Shown: positions 28,887 through 37,600, numbered from the stretch's first letter. The stretch is DNA of 64,000 bases from Streptomyces sp. NRRL S-31 (GCF_000718775.1 NZ_JOCB01000025.1:15055-79054), one strand, 5' to 3'. The notes: a model not told the origin generated them from the sequence alone. Translations and numbers: made by a program.

Positions 28887-30233
28887 TCAGGCCGACGGGT
28901 TGACGACCACCTTCGCCGTGTTGTTCCTGGTGTTCGGGTCGAAGGGGAACGTGGTGCCGTAGTCGGGGCGGGCCGTGATGGTGCCCGCGGCGTCGGGGAC
29001 CACGCGGTCGATGCGGAGCTGGAAGGGGAAGGATGCCTTCAGGTCCGGCTTGGCCCAGGTGGGCAGGGTGCAGGCGTAGTGGCCGATGGCCGGGTCGTCG
29101 CCGGACTTCCAGGCCGTACGGCAGGTGTCGGGCACCGACGTGGCGGTGGTGCCCTCGGGGAGGTAGAAGTCGATCACGGCGGCCGGGTCGCCGGAGCTGA
29201 CGTTGCCGACCCAGGCGGGGCCGCGGTTGGTGAAGTCGAAGGCGGCGGTGACGGTGTCGCCGGCCTTGCCGGTCACCTCGGTGCCGTGGACGGCGAAGTC
29301 GGCGGTGTTGCGGACGTCGACGCGCCAGGAGCGGCCGTTGTCGGAGCCGTTGAGGTCGGTGGCGTCGCCGGCGGGCTGGACCTCGTAGTCGAACCGCTCG
29401 TACAGCGCGTGTTCGGTGGCGGTGAGCCGCAGCGGCTCCGGCAGCTCCACGGTGGCGCCGGGTGCGACATCGGTGTCGAAGGAGCAGGTCACGTAGGTCA
29501 TGGGGGTGTACTCGCCGCCGTCCTCCGGCCCGGTGTAGGTGCACTGCGGGTAGCGGGTGGCGATGTCCAGGCCGTACGTCGCCCACATCTTCACGCTGAA
29601 GCCGTGGGCGGTCTCGTTGCCGGTGTTGGTGATGGAGAACGGCACGGTGAGGCTGGTGCCGGGCGCGACGTCGTCGATGTCCTGCGGGGTGCTGATGCCG
29701 AGGTCCGGGCCGGAGCCGACGGTGACGAAGGTCTCCGTGCCCTCCGGGGCGACGAGCGTGCCGTCGGGGCCGCCGGTGGCCTCGGCGGAGTACTCGATCG
29801 CGCCCTGCGCGCCGGCCGTGGCGCCGGCGGCGGCCCGTATTCGCAGCTGCACCTGTGCGCTGTAGCGGGTCGGTACGTCGCCGGTGTCGCAGACGGCGAC
29901 GGTGCCGGCATCGTTCGGCGCGCAGTTGTCGGGCCAGGCCACCTCGGCGACGCCCGCGAGCCCGGAGGTGTCGACGGTCAGCCGTCCGCCGGTCACGGTG
30001 AAGTTGTCGTTGTCGTGGTACAGGCCGAGCGCCAGCGAGCGGTACTGCGCGGCGCCACCTTCCGCGGCGGTGGTGACCGCCTGCTCGTACGGTGCCTGGA
30101 TCCACAGCTGATCCGTCTGTGTCTCGCCGTCGGCGAAGGCGACCCCGCTGCCGAGGCCGGCGGCGAACAACGCCCCCGCGGCGCCGGCGCACGCCCCGCG
30201 GCGCACCACGCGCCCGATGGAGACAGAACTCAT
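28887..30233 (-). CDS. Secreted protein with repeated beta-sandwich-like domains
   Basis: The 448-residue protein starts MSSVSIGRVVRRGACAGAAG at 30233 and has a clear signal peptide ending GSGVAFA-DGE (about residue 33). The mature part is rich in Thr, Gly and Asp, with two or three segments that resemble DUF11/CARDB-type domains (PGTSLTVPFSITNTGNETAH; AGDTVTAAFDFTNRGPAW). Several Cys are spaced as disulphide pairs (WPDNCAP...VAVCDTG; CTYTGPE...VTCSFD). No LPXTG or membrane anchor is seen, so it is probably released. Function unknown. Confidence 0.78.
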   Translation of the reverse strand: MSSVSIGRVVRRGACAGAAGALFAAGLGSGVAFADGETQTDQLWIQAPYEQAVTTAAEGGAAQYRSLALGLYHDNDNFTVTGGRLTVDTSGLAGVAEVAWPDNCAPNDAGTVAVCDTGDVPTRYSAQVQLRIRAAAGATAGAQGAIEYSAEATGGPDGTLVAPEGTETFVTVGSGPDLGISTPQDIDDVAPGTSLTVPFSITNTGNETAHGFSVKMWATYGLDIATRYPQCTYTGPEDGGEYTPMTYVTCSFDTDVAPGATVELPEPLRLTATEHALYERFDYEVQPAGDATDLNGSDNGRSWRVDVRNTADFAVHGTEVTGKAGDTVTAAFDFTNRGPAWVGNVSSGDPAAVIDFYLPEGTTATSVPDTCRTAWKSGDDPAIGHYACTLPTWAKPDLKASFPFQLRIDRVVPDAAGTITARPDYGTTFPFDPNTRNNTAKVVVNPSA

Positions 30234-30385
30234 GACATCCCCCAGGTGGGACAGGAAAGGACCCCGGTACATGATCAATACCGGGCGCCAGTTGGACGGT
30301 CCGCCGGGACGGATGGTTGTAGGGGGAGGCGAGGGGTGTCCGGGGCGTTTCCGGGGCGGTTCGGAGGCCGGGATAGGGTCCGCGT

Positions 30386-32059
30386 GTGACACCGCCGACG
30401 CCCCCGACGCCGCCGACACCGGGTGCGCCCCCCGCCGCCGAGATCCCCGCGGAGTCCGTCAAGCACGGTGAGGTGTTCACGCGGCGCTGGGTCGTCGACA
30501 TGATCCTGGACCTCGTCGGCTACACCCCGGACCGCGATCTCTCCGCGCTCACCATCACGGATCCGGCGTGTGGCGGCGGGGCCTTCCTGGTCGCCGTCGT
30601 CGAGCGGCTGAGCCGGTCCTGCCGTGCGTTCGGCCGCGCGCTTCCGCCGGCGGGCGTCCAGTCGTTCGACCTGCTCGGGCACAACGTGGAGATCAGCCGG
30701 GGCAAGGTCGAGGAGACGCTCGTACGGGAGGGGTGGGAGCGGGCGGCGGCACGGGAGCTGGCGGCCGACTGGGTGCGGCAGGGGGACTACCTGCTGCAAG
30801 AGCGGCACGCCCCCGCGGACTTCGTCGTGGGCAATCCGCCGTACCTCCGCATCGAGGACGTTCCCGCGCCGCGCATGGAGTCGTACCGGCGGCGGAACCG
30901 GACCATGACCGGGCGGTCGGACATCTACGTCGGCTTCTACGAGCAGGCGCTGAGAGCGTTGAAGCCCGGGGGGAAGCTGGGGTTCATCTGTCCCGACCGG
31001 TGGATGCGCAACCAGTACGGGCGCGAGCTGCGGAGGCTGATCTCGGAGCGCTACGCGGTCGACGCCCTGATCGTGATGCATGACGTCGACGCCTTCGAGG
31101 ACAAGGTGTCGGCCTACCCGGCCATCACGGTCGTCCGCAACGGTCCGCAGCGGGCCGCCGCCGTCGTGGACGCGGCGAGGGAACTGCGGCAGCGCCATGC
31201 CGGGGAGCTGGTGTCGTGGACGCGGGACGCCGGGAGCGTGAGCCGGGAGCACCTGGCGTTCCGCGCCGCGCGCCTGCCGCACTGGTTCGAGGGTACGCAG
31301 TCCTGGCCCACCGGCAGCCCCGACCGCCTCGCCCTGCTGGAGGAGCTGGGCGACCGGTTCCCGACGCTGGAGGAGACCGGTGTCAGGGTCGGGATCGGGG
31401 TCGCCACGGGGGCGGACTCGGTCTTCGTGACCACCGACGACGACCTGGTGGAGGCGGACCGGCTGCTTCCGCTGTCCTTGGTCAAGGACGCCCGGACCGG
31501 CGAGTTCGCGTGGACGGGGCACTACCTGGTCAACCCGTGGACCGAGGACGGGGATCTCGTCGACGTCGAGGAGTACCCGCGCCTCGCCGCGTATCTGGAG
31601 GCCCACCGGGCGGTCCTGGAAGGCCGGCATGTGGCCCGGAGGAACCCGCGGCGCTGGTACCGCACCATCGACAAGGTCGACGCCCGGCTGGCGGACCGGC
31701 CGAAGCTGCTGTTCCCGGACATGAGGCTCGAGATCCACCCCACGCTGGAGCGCGGCGGGCACTATCCGCACCACAATCTCTACTACATGGTCTCCGGGGA
31801 GTGGGACCTCGAGGTGCTCGGCGGGATTCTCCTCTCGCGCCTGGCCCAGATGTTCGTCGAGGCGTACGCGGTGCGGATGCGGGGTGGGACGCTCCGGTTC
31901 CAGGCGCAGTACCTGAGGAGGATTCGGGTCCCGCGTCCGGACGCGTTGCGTCCCGAAGCGAAAGCGGCCCTGGCGGATGCCTTCCGGCGGCGCGATGTCG
32001 AGGGGGCCACCCGGGCGGCGCTCCGCGCCTACGGCGTCCGGCGGCTTCCGGACCGCTGA
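30386..32059 (+). CDS. N6-adenine DNA methyltransferase (Eco57I/TaqI type), solitary
   Basis: The 557-residue protein has a SAM-binding motif I DPACGGGAF (59-67) and catalytic NPPY (150-153, VVGNPPYLRIEDVP), the gamma-class order of M.TaqI-like adenine methylases. The rest (about 300-557) resembles the TaqI-like target-recognition region (PLSLVKDARTGEFAW, YHLVNPW-like YLVNPWTEDG, LGGILLSRLAQMFVEAYA). No endonuclease or specificity gene is adjacent. The start GTG at 30386 has TAGGGT 6 nt upstream and no ribosome site, suggesting a leaderless mRNA. The first 16 residues are a Thr-Pro run. Confidence 0.88.
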   Translation: MTPPTPPTPPTPGAPPAAEIPAESVKHGEVFTRRWVVDMILDLVGYTPDRDLSALTITDPACGGGAFLVAVVERLSRSCRAFGRALPPAGVQSFDLLGHNVEISRGKVEETLVREGWERAAARELAADWVRQGDYLLQERHAPADFVVGNPPYLRIEDVPAPRMESYRRRNRTMTGRSDIYVGFYEQALRALKPGGKLGFICPDRWMRNQYGRELRRLISERYAVDALIVMHDVDAFEDKVSAYPAITVVRNGPQRAAAVVDAARELRQRHAGELVSWTRDAGSVSREHLAFRAARLPHWFEGTQSWPTGSPDRLALLEELGDRFPTLEETGVRVGIGVATGADSVFVTTDDDLVEADRLLPLSLVKDARTGEFAWTGHYLVNPWTEDGDLVDVEEYPRLAAYLEAHRAVLEGRHVARRNPRRWYRTIDKVDARLADRPKLLFPDMRLEIHPTLERGGHYPHHNLYYMVSGEWDLEVLGGILLSRLAQMFVEAYAVRMRGGTLRFQAQYLRRIRVPRPDALRPEAKAALADAFRRRDVEGATRAALRAYGVRRLPDR

Positions 32060-32463
32060 GACGACGCCGGTCGCGGCCAGGGGGTGGCGGACCTGAGACC
32101 CGAACCCCGGCCCGCAGCCCCCTGCCCCCGGCCCCCGGCCCCGGAGGTTCTTCGCCTCACCGGCGGGGAGCGGTTCGGCATCGGCCGCGAGTCGGCGGGC
32201 GGTGGGAGGTGGGCGGTAAGCCGTAGGCGGCGGGCCCTGGGCGGTGAGCCGTGGGCCGTGAATGGGTCAGAGGGTGCCGCGGTCGCGGTCCGCGGCGGCC
32301 GAGCGGGCCGGCTTCCCGGTCGGCCGGTCCGCTCGCTCCGGCCCGTTCGTTCGCTCCCGCCGGTCCGCTCTCTCCGGCCGGTCCGTTCGTCCCGGTTCCG
32401 CCCCCGGGTCCGGCTGACCTTTCCTGCCCGCCGTACGCATGCGGCCGTACCTGGTCTCCCGGG
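32060..32463. repeat. Low-complexity spacer after the methylase gene
   Basis: About 400 bp without a supported gene. It holds two degenerate repeat tracts: one around 32195-32265 (GGGCGGT, GCCGTGGG, GGCGGT variants) and one around 32320-32400 (CCGGTCCG, CTCGCTCC, CCGTTCG variants with a loose period near 20 bp). It ends at the remains of the transporter pseudogene. Confidence 0.5.
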
Positions 32464-33275
32464 TCACCCCACAGCCCCAGGTCGGACAGCGTCACCGGCA
32501 TCGTCGGCGTGATGGGCGGCCTGGGCGAAGACCGAGCCGCTGGCGGTGCCGAGGCCCGCCGCCGTCAGCAGCAGCAGCAGGCAGATCGTGGCCGTGGAGC
32601 CGCCGAAGCCGATCGCATAGAGGGCGGACAGTTCCCAGGTCACCCGGAGGCGCGCGGCCTGGGGAGGCGAGTGAACAGCGGGGTGTCCGGGACCGGGCGG
32701 CCGGGGCGGTCGTTGATCAGGAACGCGGCCAGCACGGCGTACGCGGCGAGGGCGATCGCGATGACCAGGAACGGCAGGTTCTCGCCCCGGTGGTACATGC
32801 GCGGGGTGAAGTAGCCGGAGAGGGCCACTCCGCCCATGCCCATGGCGAAGATGCCGAGCGCCGCGCCCCGGTGGGAGGGCGGGAACCAGGAGTTGACCAG
32901 GGGCACGCCGATCGCGAGCGTCGTGCCGCCGAGCCCCAGGAAGAGGCCCACCAGCAGCAGGACCGGGTACGACGCCTTCGCCGGGATCAGCAGCAGTACG
33001 GGGATGAGCGTCAGCGCGCTGGTCGGCGGGAACATCAGACGGGCGCCGTAGCGGTCGGTCAGCGCGCCGACCGGCACCCGGCCGAGCAAGCCGACCAGCA
33101 CCGGGACCGCGACCAGGAGCGACTGGGCCGAGGCGCCCATGTGCAGCCGGTCGTCGAAGTCGGCCGCGAGCGGGGCGATCAGGTTCCACGCCCAGAAGGT
33201 GAGGGCGAAACCGGCGGTGGCCACCAGCAGGTTGCGGCAGGCTGCCGCGGGCGGTCTGTCACCGGGCCCGGTCAT
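32464..33275 (-). pseudogene. Decayed NarK-like MFS (nitrate/nitrite-type) transporter gene
   Basis: The frame from ATG 33275 encodes the N-terminal half of an MFS transporter (NLLVATAGFALTFWAWNLIA, DRYGARLMFPP, SWFPPSHRGAALGIFAMG) and stops at 32640 after about 211 residues. A frameshift near 32650-32665 then restores VTWELSALYAIGFGG, but the next residues jump to LLLLLTAAGLGTASGSVFA, so roughly 100 codons are missing. The conserved SVTGIVGVMGGLG segment that should follow is encoded on the plus strand at about 32486-32526, in opposite orientation. The gene is therefore broken by frameshift, deletion and inversion. Confidence 0.75.
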
Positions 33276-33418
33276 CGGCATACTCCCAGGGGGTCGGTCC
33301 CGGCTGTCCCTCCCCCTCGCGACGACTCCGATGATCGGGTCTCGGCCCGCCGCCCGCATCCGGAGCCGCCCGCATCCGGAGCGGCCCGCGTCCGGCGCCT
33401 CCCGCCGACCGGCCCGGT

Positions 33419-33814
33419 TCAGTCGCCGCCCGGCGGTGTCCAGGCGGCGACGAGGTCCAGCAGGCCGGGGAAGCGGTCGTTCAGGTCGGCGACCCGGACG
33501 TGGCTGCGGCGCTCCAGGCCGTACTGGCGCTGCCGGGTGACACCCGCCTCGCGCAGCGCCCGGAAGTGGTGGGTCAGCGAGGACTTGGGGCGGTCCAGGC
33601 CGAACCAGCCACAGGTGTGGTCGAACTCCTCCGACTCCAGGAGCAGTTTGCGCACGATCCGCAGCCGGAGCGGGTCGCTGAGCGCGCCCAGCACCGTCTC
33701 CAGGCGCAGGTCGGCGGCGGCCGGTTCGGGCAGCGGGTCGGGCAGGCCGGGGGGTTCCGGCAGTGCCTCGGTCTCCGTGACCGACTGAACGTCCGTGGTC
33801 CTTCGCCCGGTCAA
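33419..33814 (-). CDS. ArsR-family transcriptional regulator
   Basis: The 131-residue protein starts at TTG 33814 (MTGRRTTDVQSV) with GGGAG 6 nt upstream; an in-frame GTG/ATG-type start further upstream (to 33880) would overlap the operators. The winged helix-turn-helix is at about 45-115: VLGALSDPLRLRIVRKLLL, SSLTHHFRALREAGVTRQRQ. The usual ArsR metal-binding CxCxxC is absent. It has FDHTCGWFGLDRPKS instead, with a single Cys. It is divergent from an MFS gene and likely represses it and itself through the two operators between them. Confidence 0.88.
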   Translation of the reverse strand: MTGRRTTDVQSVTETEALPEPPGLPDPLPEPAAADLRLETVLGALSDPLRLRIVRKLLLESEEFDHTCGWFGLDRPKSSLTHHFRALREAGVTRQRQYGLERRSHVRVADLNDRFPGLLDLVAAWTPPGGD

Positions 33815-33840
33815 CTGGGGCTCCCTTCCGGCGATTTGCT

Positions 33841-33906
33841 GTACGAGTGCGATCGTACTGCATGCTAGGTTCGACTCCACACGTACAAGTACGAGTTGAG
33901 TCGTAC
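33841..33906. promoter_or_regulatory. Paired palindromic operators between arsR-type and MFS genes
   Basis: Two 18-bp sites of identical design, GTACGA-N6-TCGTAC, at 33841-33858 and 33889-33906, 48 bp apart centre to centre. Their half-sites are perfect. A further CGTAC-AA-GTACG lies at 33882-33893, overlapping the second. They sit in the 116-bp divergent promoter region. Winged-helix repressors of the ArsR family bind such inverted repeats. Confidence 0.85.
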
Positions 33907-33930
33907 TGTCGCTTCGGGGAGGACTGGGCC

Positions 33931-35220
33931 ATGACGGAGACCACGAGCGGTGCGCGCGGCACCTACCGCGCCTGCCGCACCTACGGCGGTGACGTGCCCG
34001 TCCGGTGGGTCTGGCTCGCCGCCTGGCCCGTGACGGCGGTGTTCGTGCTGTCCAACGCGGCCACCCCGCTCTACGTGCTGTGGCAGCGCGAGATGGGGTT
34101 CAGCGGGGGCACCCTGACCGTGGTCTTCGCCTGTTACATCGCGGGGCTGCTCGGCTCCCTGCTGGTGTCCGGGGTCGTCTCCGACCGGATCGGCCGCAAG
34201 CCCGTGCTGCTGCCCGCGCTGGGACTCGCCCTCCTGGCCTGCCTGGTCTTCGCGACCGCGGGCGGGGTGGCCGCGCTGATCACCGCCCAGCTGTGCACCG
34301 GGATCGCGGTCGGCGCCGTGGTCTCGGCGGGCATGGCCGCGGTGACGGACGTGGCGGGACCCGCCCGGCGCCGGCTCGCCGCGCTGCTCGCCTCCTGCGC
34401 GATGGTGTTCGGCGCGGGGCTGGGGCCCCTGCTGGCCGGTGTGCTGTCCGAGACGGCGCCCGGGCCGACGGTGACCGTGTTCGCGGTGGAGGCGGTGCTG
34501 CTGGTCACTGCCGTCGCGGTGGTGGTCCGGATGCCGGTACGGCGCCCTGCCGGGACCGGCACGGACATCGGTGCCGGTCCCGGTACCGGTATCCGTCTTC
34601 GTCCCCGGGCCTGGATACGGGTGCCGGGTGTGCCGCGCGGGGCCGGCCGGCAGCTCGGTCTCGGCCTCGCCGTGTTCGCCCCTGGCATCACCGCGACCTC
34701 GTTCGTGCTGTCGCTCGGACCTTCGCTGCTGGCGGGTCTGTTGGGGACGGGCAGCCGGATCGTGTCCGGGGCGCTGGCCTTCGGGATGTTCCTGAGCGCC
34801 ACGGGCGTGCAGTTCGCGGTACGGCGGCTGCCCCGCCGCACGGTGCTGGTCACCGGCGCCGTCGCCACCGCACTCGGCATGCTCGCGCTCGTCACCGCGG
34901 TGCGCACCGGATCGGTGGCGGCCCTCGTCGCGGCGGCACCGCTGGCCGGGGCCGGGCAGGGGCTCGGTCAGCTCGGCGGGCTGTCGCTGCTGAACTCGAC
35001 CGTGCCGGTGGAGGGGCTGGCCGAGGCCAACGCGGCTCTGAACGTGGGGGGTTACCTGCCCGCCGGGGTGTTGCCTGTCCTCGTCGGCTACGGGAGCGAC
35101 GCGGTGGGGCTGACGGCGGCGGCGACGGCCTTCGGAACGGCGTTGGCCGTGGTGGCCGTGGTGGGGGGTGGGCTGGTGCCCCTGCTGGGGCGGCGGGGCT
35201 CGGTGGAGCCTGCCGGGTGA
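33931..35220 (+). CDS. MFS drug-type efflux transporter
   Basis: The 429-residue protein starts MTETTSGARGTYRACRTYGG at 33931 with GGGGAGGA 8 nt upstream. About twelve hydrophobic segments are visible, with the MFS loop motif VVSDRIGRKPVLLPALG between helices 2 and 3. A hydrophilic Gly/Thr-rich central loop lies at about 210-235. The substrate is unknown; the divergent ArsR regulator and paired operators suggest ligand-induced export. The last codons (P-A-G-stop) form the first unit of a downstream repeat array. Confidence 0.88.
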   Translation: MTETTSGARGTYRACRTYGGDVPVRWVWLAAWPVTAVFVLSNAATPLYVLWQREMGFSGGTLTVVFACYIAGLLGSLLVSGVVSDRIGRKPVLLPALGLALLACLVFATAGGVAALITAQLCTGIAVGAVVSAGMAAVTDVAGPARRRLAALLASCAMVFGAGLGPLLAGVLSETAPGPTVTVFAVEAVLLVTAVAVVVRMPVRRPAGTGTDIGAGPGTGIRLRPRAWIRVPGVPRGAGRQLGLGLAVFAPGITATSFVLSLGPSLLAGLLGTGSRIVSGALAFGMFLSATGVQFAVRRLPRRTVLVTGAVATALGMLALVTAVRTGSVAALVAAAPLAGAGQGLGQLGGLSLLNSTVPVEGLAEANAALNVGGYLPAGVLPVLVGYGSDAVGLTAAATAFGTALAVVAVVGGGLVPLLGRRGSVEPAG

Positions 35221-35329
35221 CGTACGAATATCCGGCCGAGTGACGTACGAATGCCCGGCCGGGTGAACGTGCGGATGTCCGGTCGGGTGACGGTACGGGT
35301 GTCCGGTCGGGTGGTGACGGTACGCGTGC
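35210..35329. repeat. Tandem array of 22-27 bp units starting at the MFS stop codon
   Basis: Five units follow one another: 35210-35231, 35232-35254, 35255-35278, 35279-35302 and 35303-35329. Each has the form CCGGYCGGGTGACGTACG followed by RATGT-like bases. The first unit is the final three codons and TGA stop of the MFS gene; the TGA is kept in units 2 and 4. It lies between the convergent MFS and ku genes. Confidence 0.85.
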
Positions 35330-35369
35330 CTGCCGAGCGGCCGGCGCCAGGGTGGCGGGTGGCGGCACC

Positions 35370-36524
35370 TCACGCCGACCGCCTGCGAGAGGCCGCCTTC
35401 CTCGGCTCAGCCTTCTTCGCTCCCGCCTTCCCCGCCCCCGCCTTCCCCGCCCCCGCCTTCCCCGACTCCGCTTTCGCCGGTTCCGTCTCCCTCGACCCCG
35501 TCTTCCTCGACTCCGACTCCTCCTTCGCCGCTGCGGCCTTCTTCGCGGCCGCCCCCTTCCCCGTCGCCCCCTTCGCCGTCGCCGACCGCTTCGTCCCCTC
35601 CCCCGCCGCCTTGGACGTCGTCTTCCGGGCGGGCGTGGTCTTCTTCGCCGGGGCCGTCTTCTTCGCGGTGGACTTCTTGCCACCCGCCTCCTTGGGCGCC
35701 GTCCGCGCCCGGCGCAGCTGGGTGACCTCGGCGTCCGCGCCGGAGGCACCCCGGGACTCCCGGGCCGCGCGCACGCTCTTCTCCAGTGCGGCCATCAGGT
35801 CCAGCACCTTGCCGCCCTCGGCGGGGGCCGGAGCCTCGGGCGGGGCCTCGCCGGCCGCCTTGGCCGCGATGACCTCCTCCAGCGCCTCCCGGTACTCGTC
35901 GTGCAGGTCCTCCAGGTCGACCTCGCCGAGGGTGTCCATCAGGGCGTCCGCCAGGTCGAGTTCCTTGTCGCGGACGGTGACCTTGGCGTCGGGGGCGAGG
36001 CCCTCCGGGGCCCGGACCTCGTCCGGCCAGAGCAGGCCGTGCATGACGATGGCCTCGCCGACCACGCGCAGCATGCCGAGGCGCTCCCGGCCGCGCAGCG
36101 CGTACTTGGCCACGGCGACCTTGTCGCTGCGCTTGAGGGCCTCGCGGAGCAGGATGTACGGCTTGGCCGCGGGGGCGCCGCCGGTCGCGAGGTAGTACGC
36201 CGCGCCCATCTGGAGGGGGTCGATCCGGTCGGCCGGTACGAAGGCCACGATCTCGATGGTGCGGGCGGTCGGGATGGGCAGGTGGGAGAGGTCCTCGTCG
36301 GTGATCGGGATGATCGTGCCGTCGGCGTCCTCGTACGCCTTGCCGATCTCCGCCGGGCCGACCTCGTGGTCGTCCAGTTCGCACACCTTGCGGTAGCGGA
36401 TGCGGCCGTTGTCCTCGGTGTGGATCTGCCGGAAGGAGATCGCGTGGCTCTCCGTGGCGTTCACCAGCTTGATCGGGATGTTGACCAGGCCGAAGGAGAT
36501 CGCGCCGTTCCAAATCGATCGCAC
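35370..36524 (-). CDS. ku: Ku protein (non-homologous end joining) with Lys/Ala-rich tail
   Basis: Homodimeric DNA-end-binding protein that recruits LigD. The 384-residue product starts MRSIWNGAISFGLVNIPIKL at GTG 36524, 9 nt after AGGAAGG; a GTG at 36533 is too close to that site. The core Ku domain covers about 1-255. The C-terminal 120 residues are rich in Lys, Ala, Thr and Gly (STAKKTAPAKKTTPARKTT) and end in KAGAG repeats coded by three 15-bp direct repeats at 35425-35469. Such basic tails are known in some actinobacterial Ku proteins and bind DNA. It is divergent from a LigD polymerase gene. Confidence 0.94.
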   Translation of the reverse strand: MRSIWNGAISFGLVNIPIKLVNATESHAISFRQIHTEDNGRIRYRKVCELDDHEVGPAEIGKAYEDADGTIIPITDEDLSHLPIPTARTIEIVAFVPADRIDPLQMGAAYYLATGGAPAAKPYILLREALKRSDKVAVAKYALRGRERLGMLRVVGEAIVMHGLLWPDEVRAPEGLAPDAKVTVRDKELDLADALMDTLGEVDLEDLHDEYREALEEVIAAKAAGEAPPEAPAPAEGGKVLDLMAALEKSVRAARESRGASGADAEVTQLRRARTAPKEAGGKKSTAKKTAPAKKTTPARKTTSKAAGEGTKRSATAKGATGKGAAAKKAAAAKEESESRKTGSRETEPAKAESGKAGAGKAGAGKAGAKKAEPRKAASRRRSA

Positions 36525-36577
36525 GTGCCGCACCCTTCCTCTCCCGGAACCTCCGGTTCGTCTGGGATTGTCATCGT

Positions 36578-37465
36578 ATGACGCCTATCACAGAGGTGGA
36601 GGGGCGCCGGGTCGCGCTCAGCAACCTGGAGAAGGTGCTGTATCCGGAGACCGGCTTCACCAAAGGGGAGCTGCTGCACTACTACGCGACCACCGCCCAC
36701 GCCCTGCTGCCGCACCTGCGCGACCGGGCGGTGTCCTTCCTGCGGTATCCGGACGGCCCGGACGGGCAGCTGTTCTTCACGAAGAACGTGCCGCCGGGTA
36801 CGCCCGAGTGGGTCACGACCGCCGAGGTGCCCCGGTCGTCGGCGGACGGACCGGCCCGGATGGTGGTGGTGCAGGACCTGCCGAGCCTCGTGTGGGCGGC
36901 GAACCTCGTCACCGAGTTCCACACCCACCAGTGGCTGGTGCCCACGCCGGACGAGGCCGACCGGCTGGTCTTCGACCTCGATCCGGGGCCGCCCGCGCAC
37001 CTCGTGCACTGCTGCGAGGTCGCCCTCTGGCTGCGCGACCGGCTCGCGGCGGACGGGATCGAGGCGTACCCGAAGACCGCCGGGTCGAAGGGGCTGCACC
37101 TGCTGGCGGCGGTGCGCGGTAGTTCCTCCGAACGCACGTCGGAGTATGCGAAGGCGCTGGCGGTGGAGGCCGAGCGGGCGATGCCCCGGCTGGTGGTGCA
37201 CCGGATGACGAAGAGCCTGAGGCCGGGGAAGGTGTTCGTCGACTGGAGCCAGAACGCGGCCCGCAAGACCACGGCGGCCCCGTACACCGTGCGGGCCCGC
37301 CGGGTGCCGCTGGTGTCCGTGCCGGTGACGTGGGAGGAGGTGGCCGACTGCCGCAGCCCGGCGCAGCTGGAGTTCCAGGCGGACGACGTGCCGCCGCGCC
37401 TGAAGGACCTCGGGGACCTGCTGGCGCCGCTGCTGGAGCCGGGGGCTGCCGCGCCGCTGCCGTGA
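36578..37465 (+). CDS. ligD: Stand-alone LigD polymerase (primase-polymerase) domain protein
   Basis: NHEJ polymerase of the archaeo-eukaryotic primase fold that fills or extends broken ends with a ribonucleotide preference. The 295-residue protein has the metal-binding DxD at Asp133/Asp135 (VFDLDPG), the third Asp222 (KVFVDWSQN), His174 (SKGLHLLA), and 5'-phosphate pocket residues near its start (LSNLEKVLYPETGFTKG). It lacks ligase and phosphoesterase domains, which must be encoded elsewhere. It is divergent from ku with a 53-bp spacer that must hold both promoters. Confidence 0.9.
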   Translation: MTPITEVEGRRVALSNLEKVLYPETGFTKGELLHYYATTAHALLPHLRDRAVSFLRYPDGPDGQLFFTKNVPPGTPEWVTTAEVPRSSADGPARMVVVQDLPSLVWAANLVTEFHTHQWLVPTPDEADRLVFDLDPGPPAHLVHCCEVALWLRDRLAADGIEAYPKTAGSKGLHLLAAVRGSSSERTSEYAKALAVEAERAMPRLVVHRMTKSLRPGKVFVDWSQNAARKTTAAPYTVRARRVPLVSVPVTWEEVADCRSPAQLEFQADDVPPRLKDLGDLLAPLLEPGAAAPLP

Positions 37466-37466
37466 C

Positions 37467-37600
37467 CGCGGGCCACCCCGGAGGCGGGCCGCCAGGCAGC
37501 GGAACGCCCCCGACCTCGCGGGCCACCCCGGAGGCGGGCCGTCCGTCGAGGCGGGCCGCCCCGGCAGCGGAACGCCCCCGCCCCTCGCCGCCCCGGAGAG
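37467..37600. repeat. Short direct repeats after the LigD polymerase gene
   Basis: A 25-bp sequence (CGCGGGCCACCCCGGAGGCG plus GGCCG) occurs at 37467-37491 and again at 37517-37541, 50 bp apart. A shared GGCAGCGGAACGCCCCCG follows each copy (near 37495 and 37563). The copies lie between the LigD stop and the convergent NERD-like gene. Confidence 0.75.

Noticed and set aside
28714..30501. Upstream extension of the SWIM-protein frame to 1151 codons
   Set aside because: The extension lies on the same strand as the secreted-protein gene in another frame and has no homologous look. GTG 28713 with GGAG is a better start.
24861..32463. Integrative element inserted at tRNA-Arg
   Set aside because: No integrase, excisionase, replication gene or duplicated tRNA 3' end was found, and base composition changes little.
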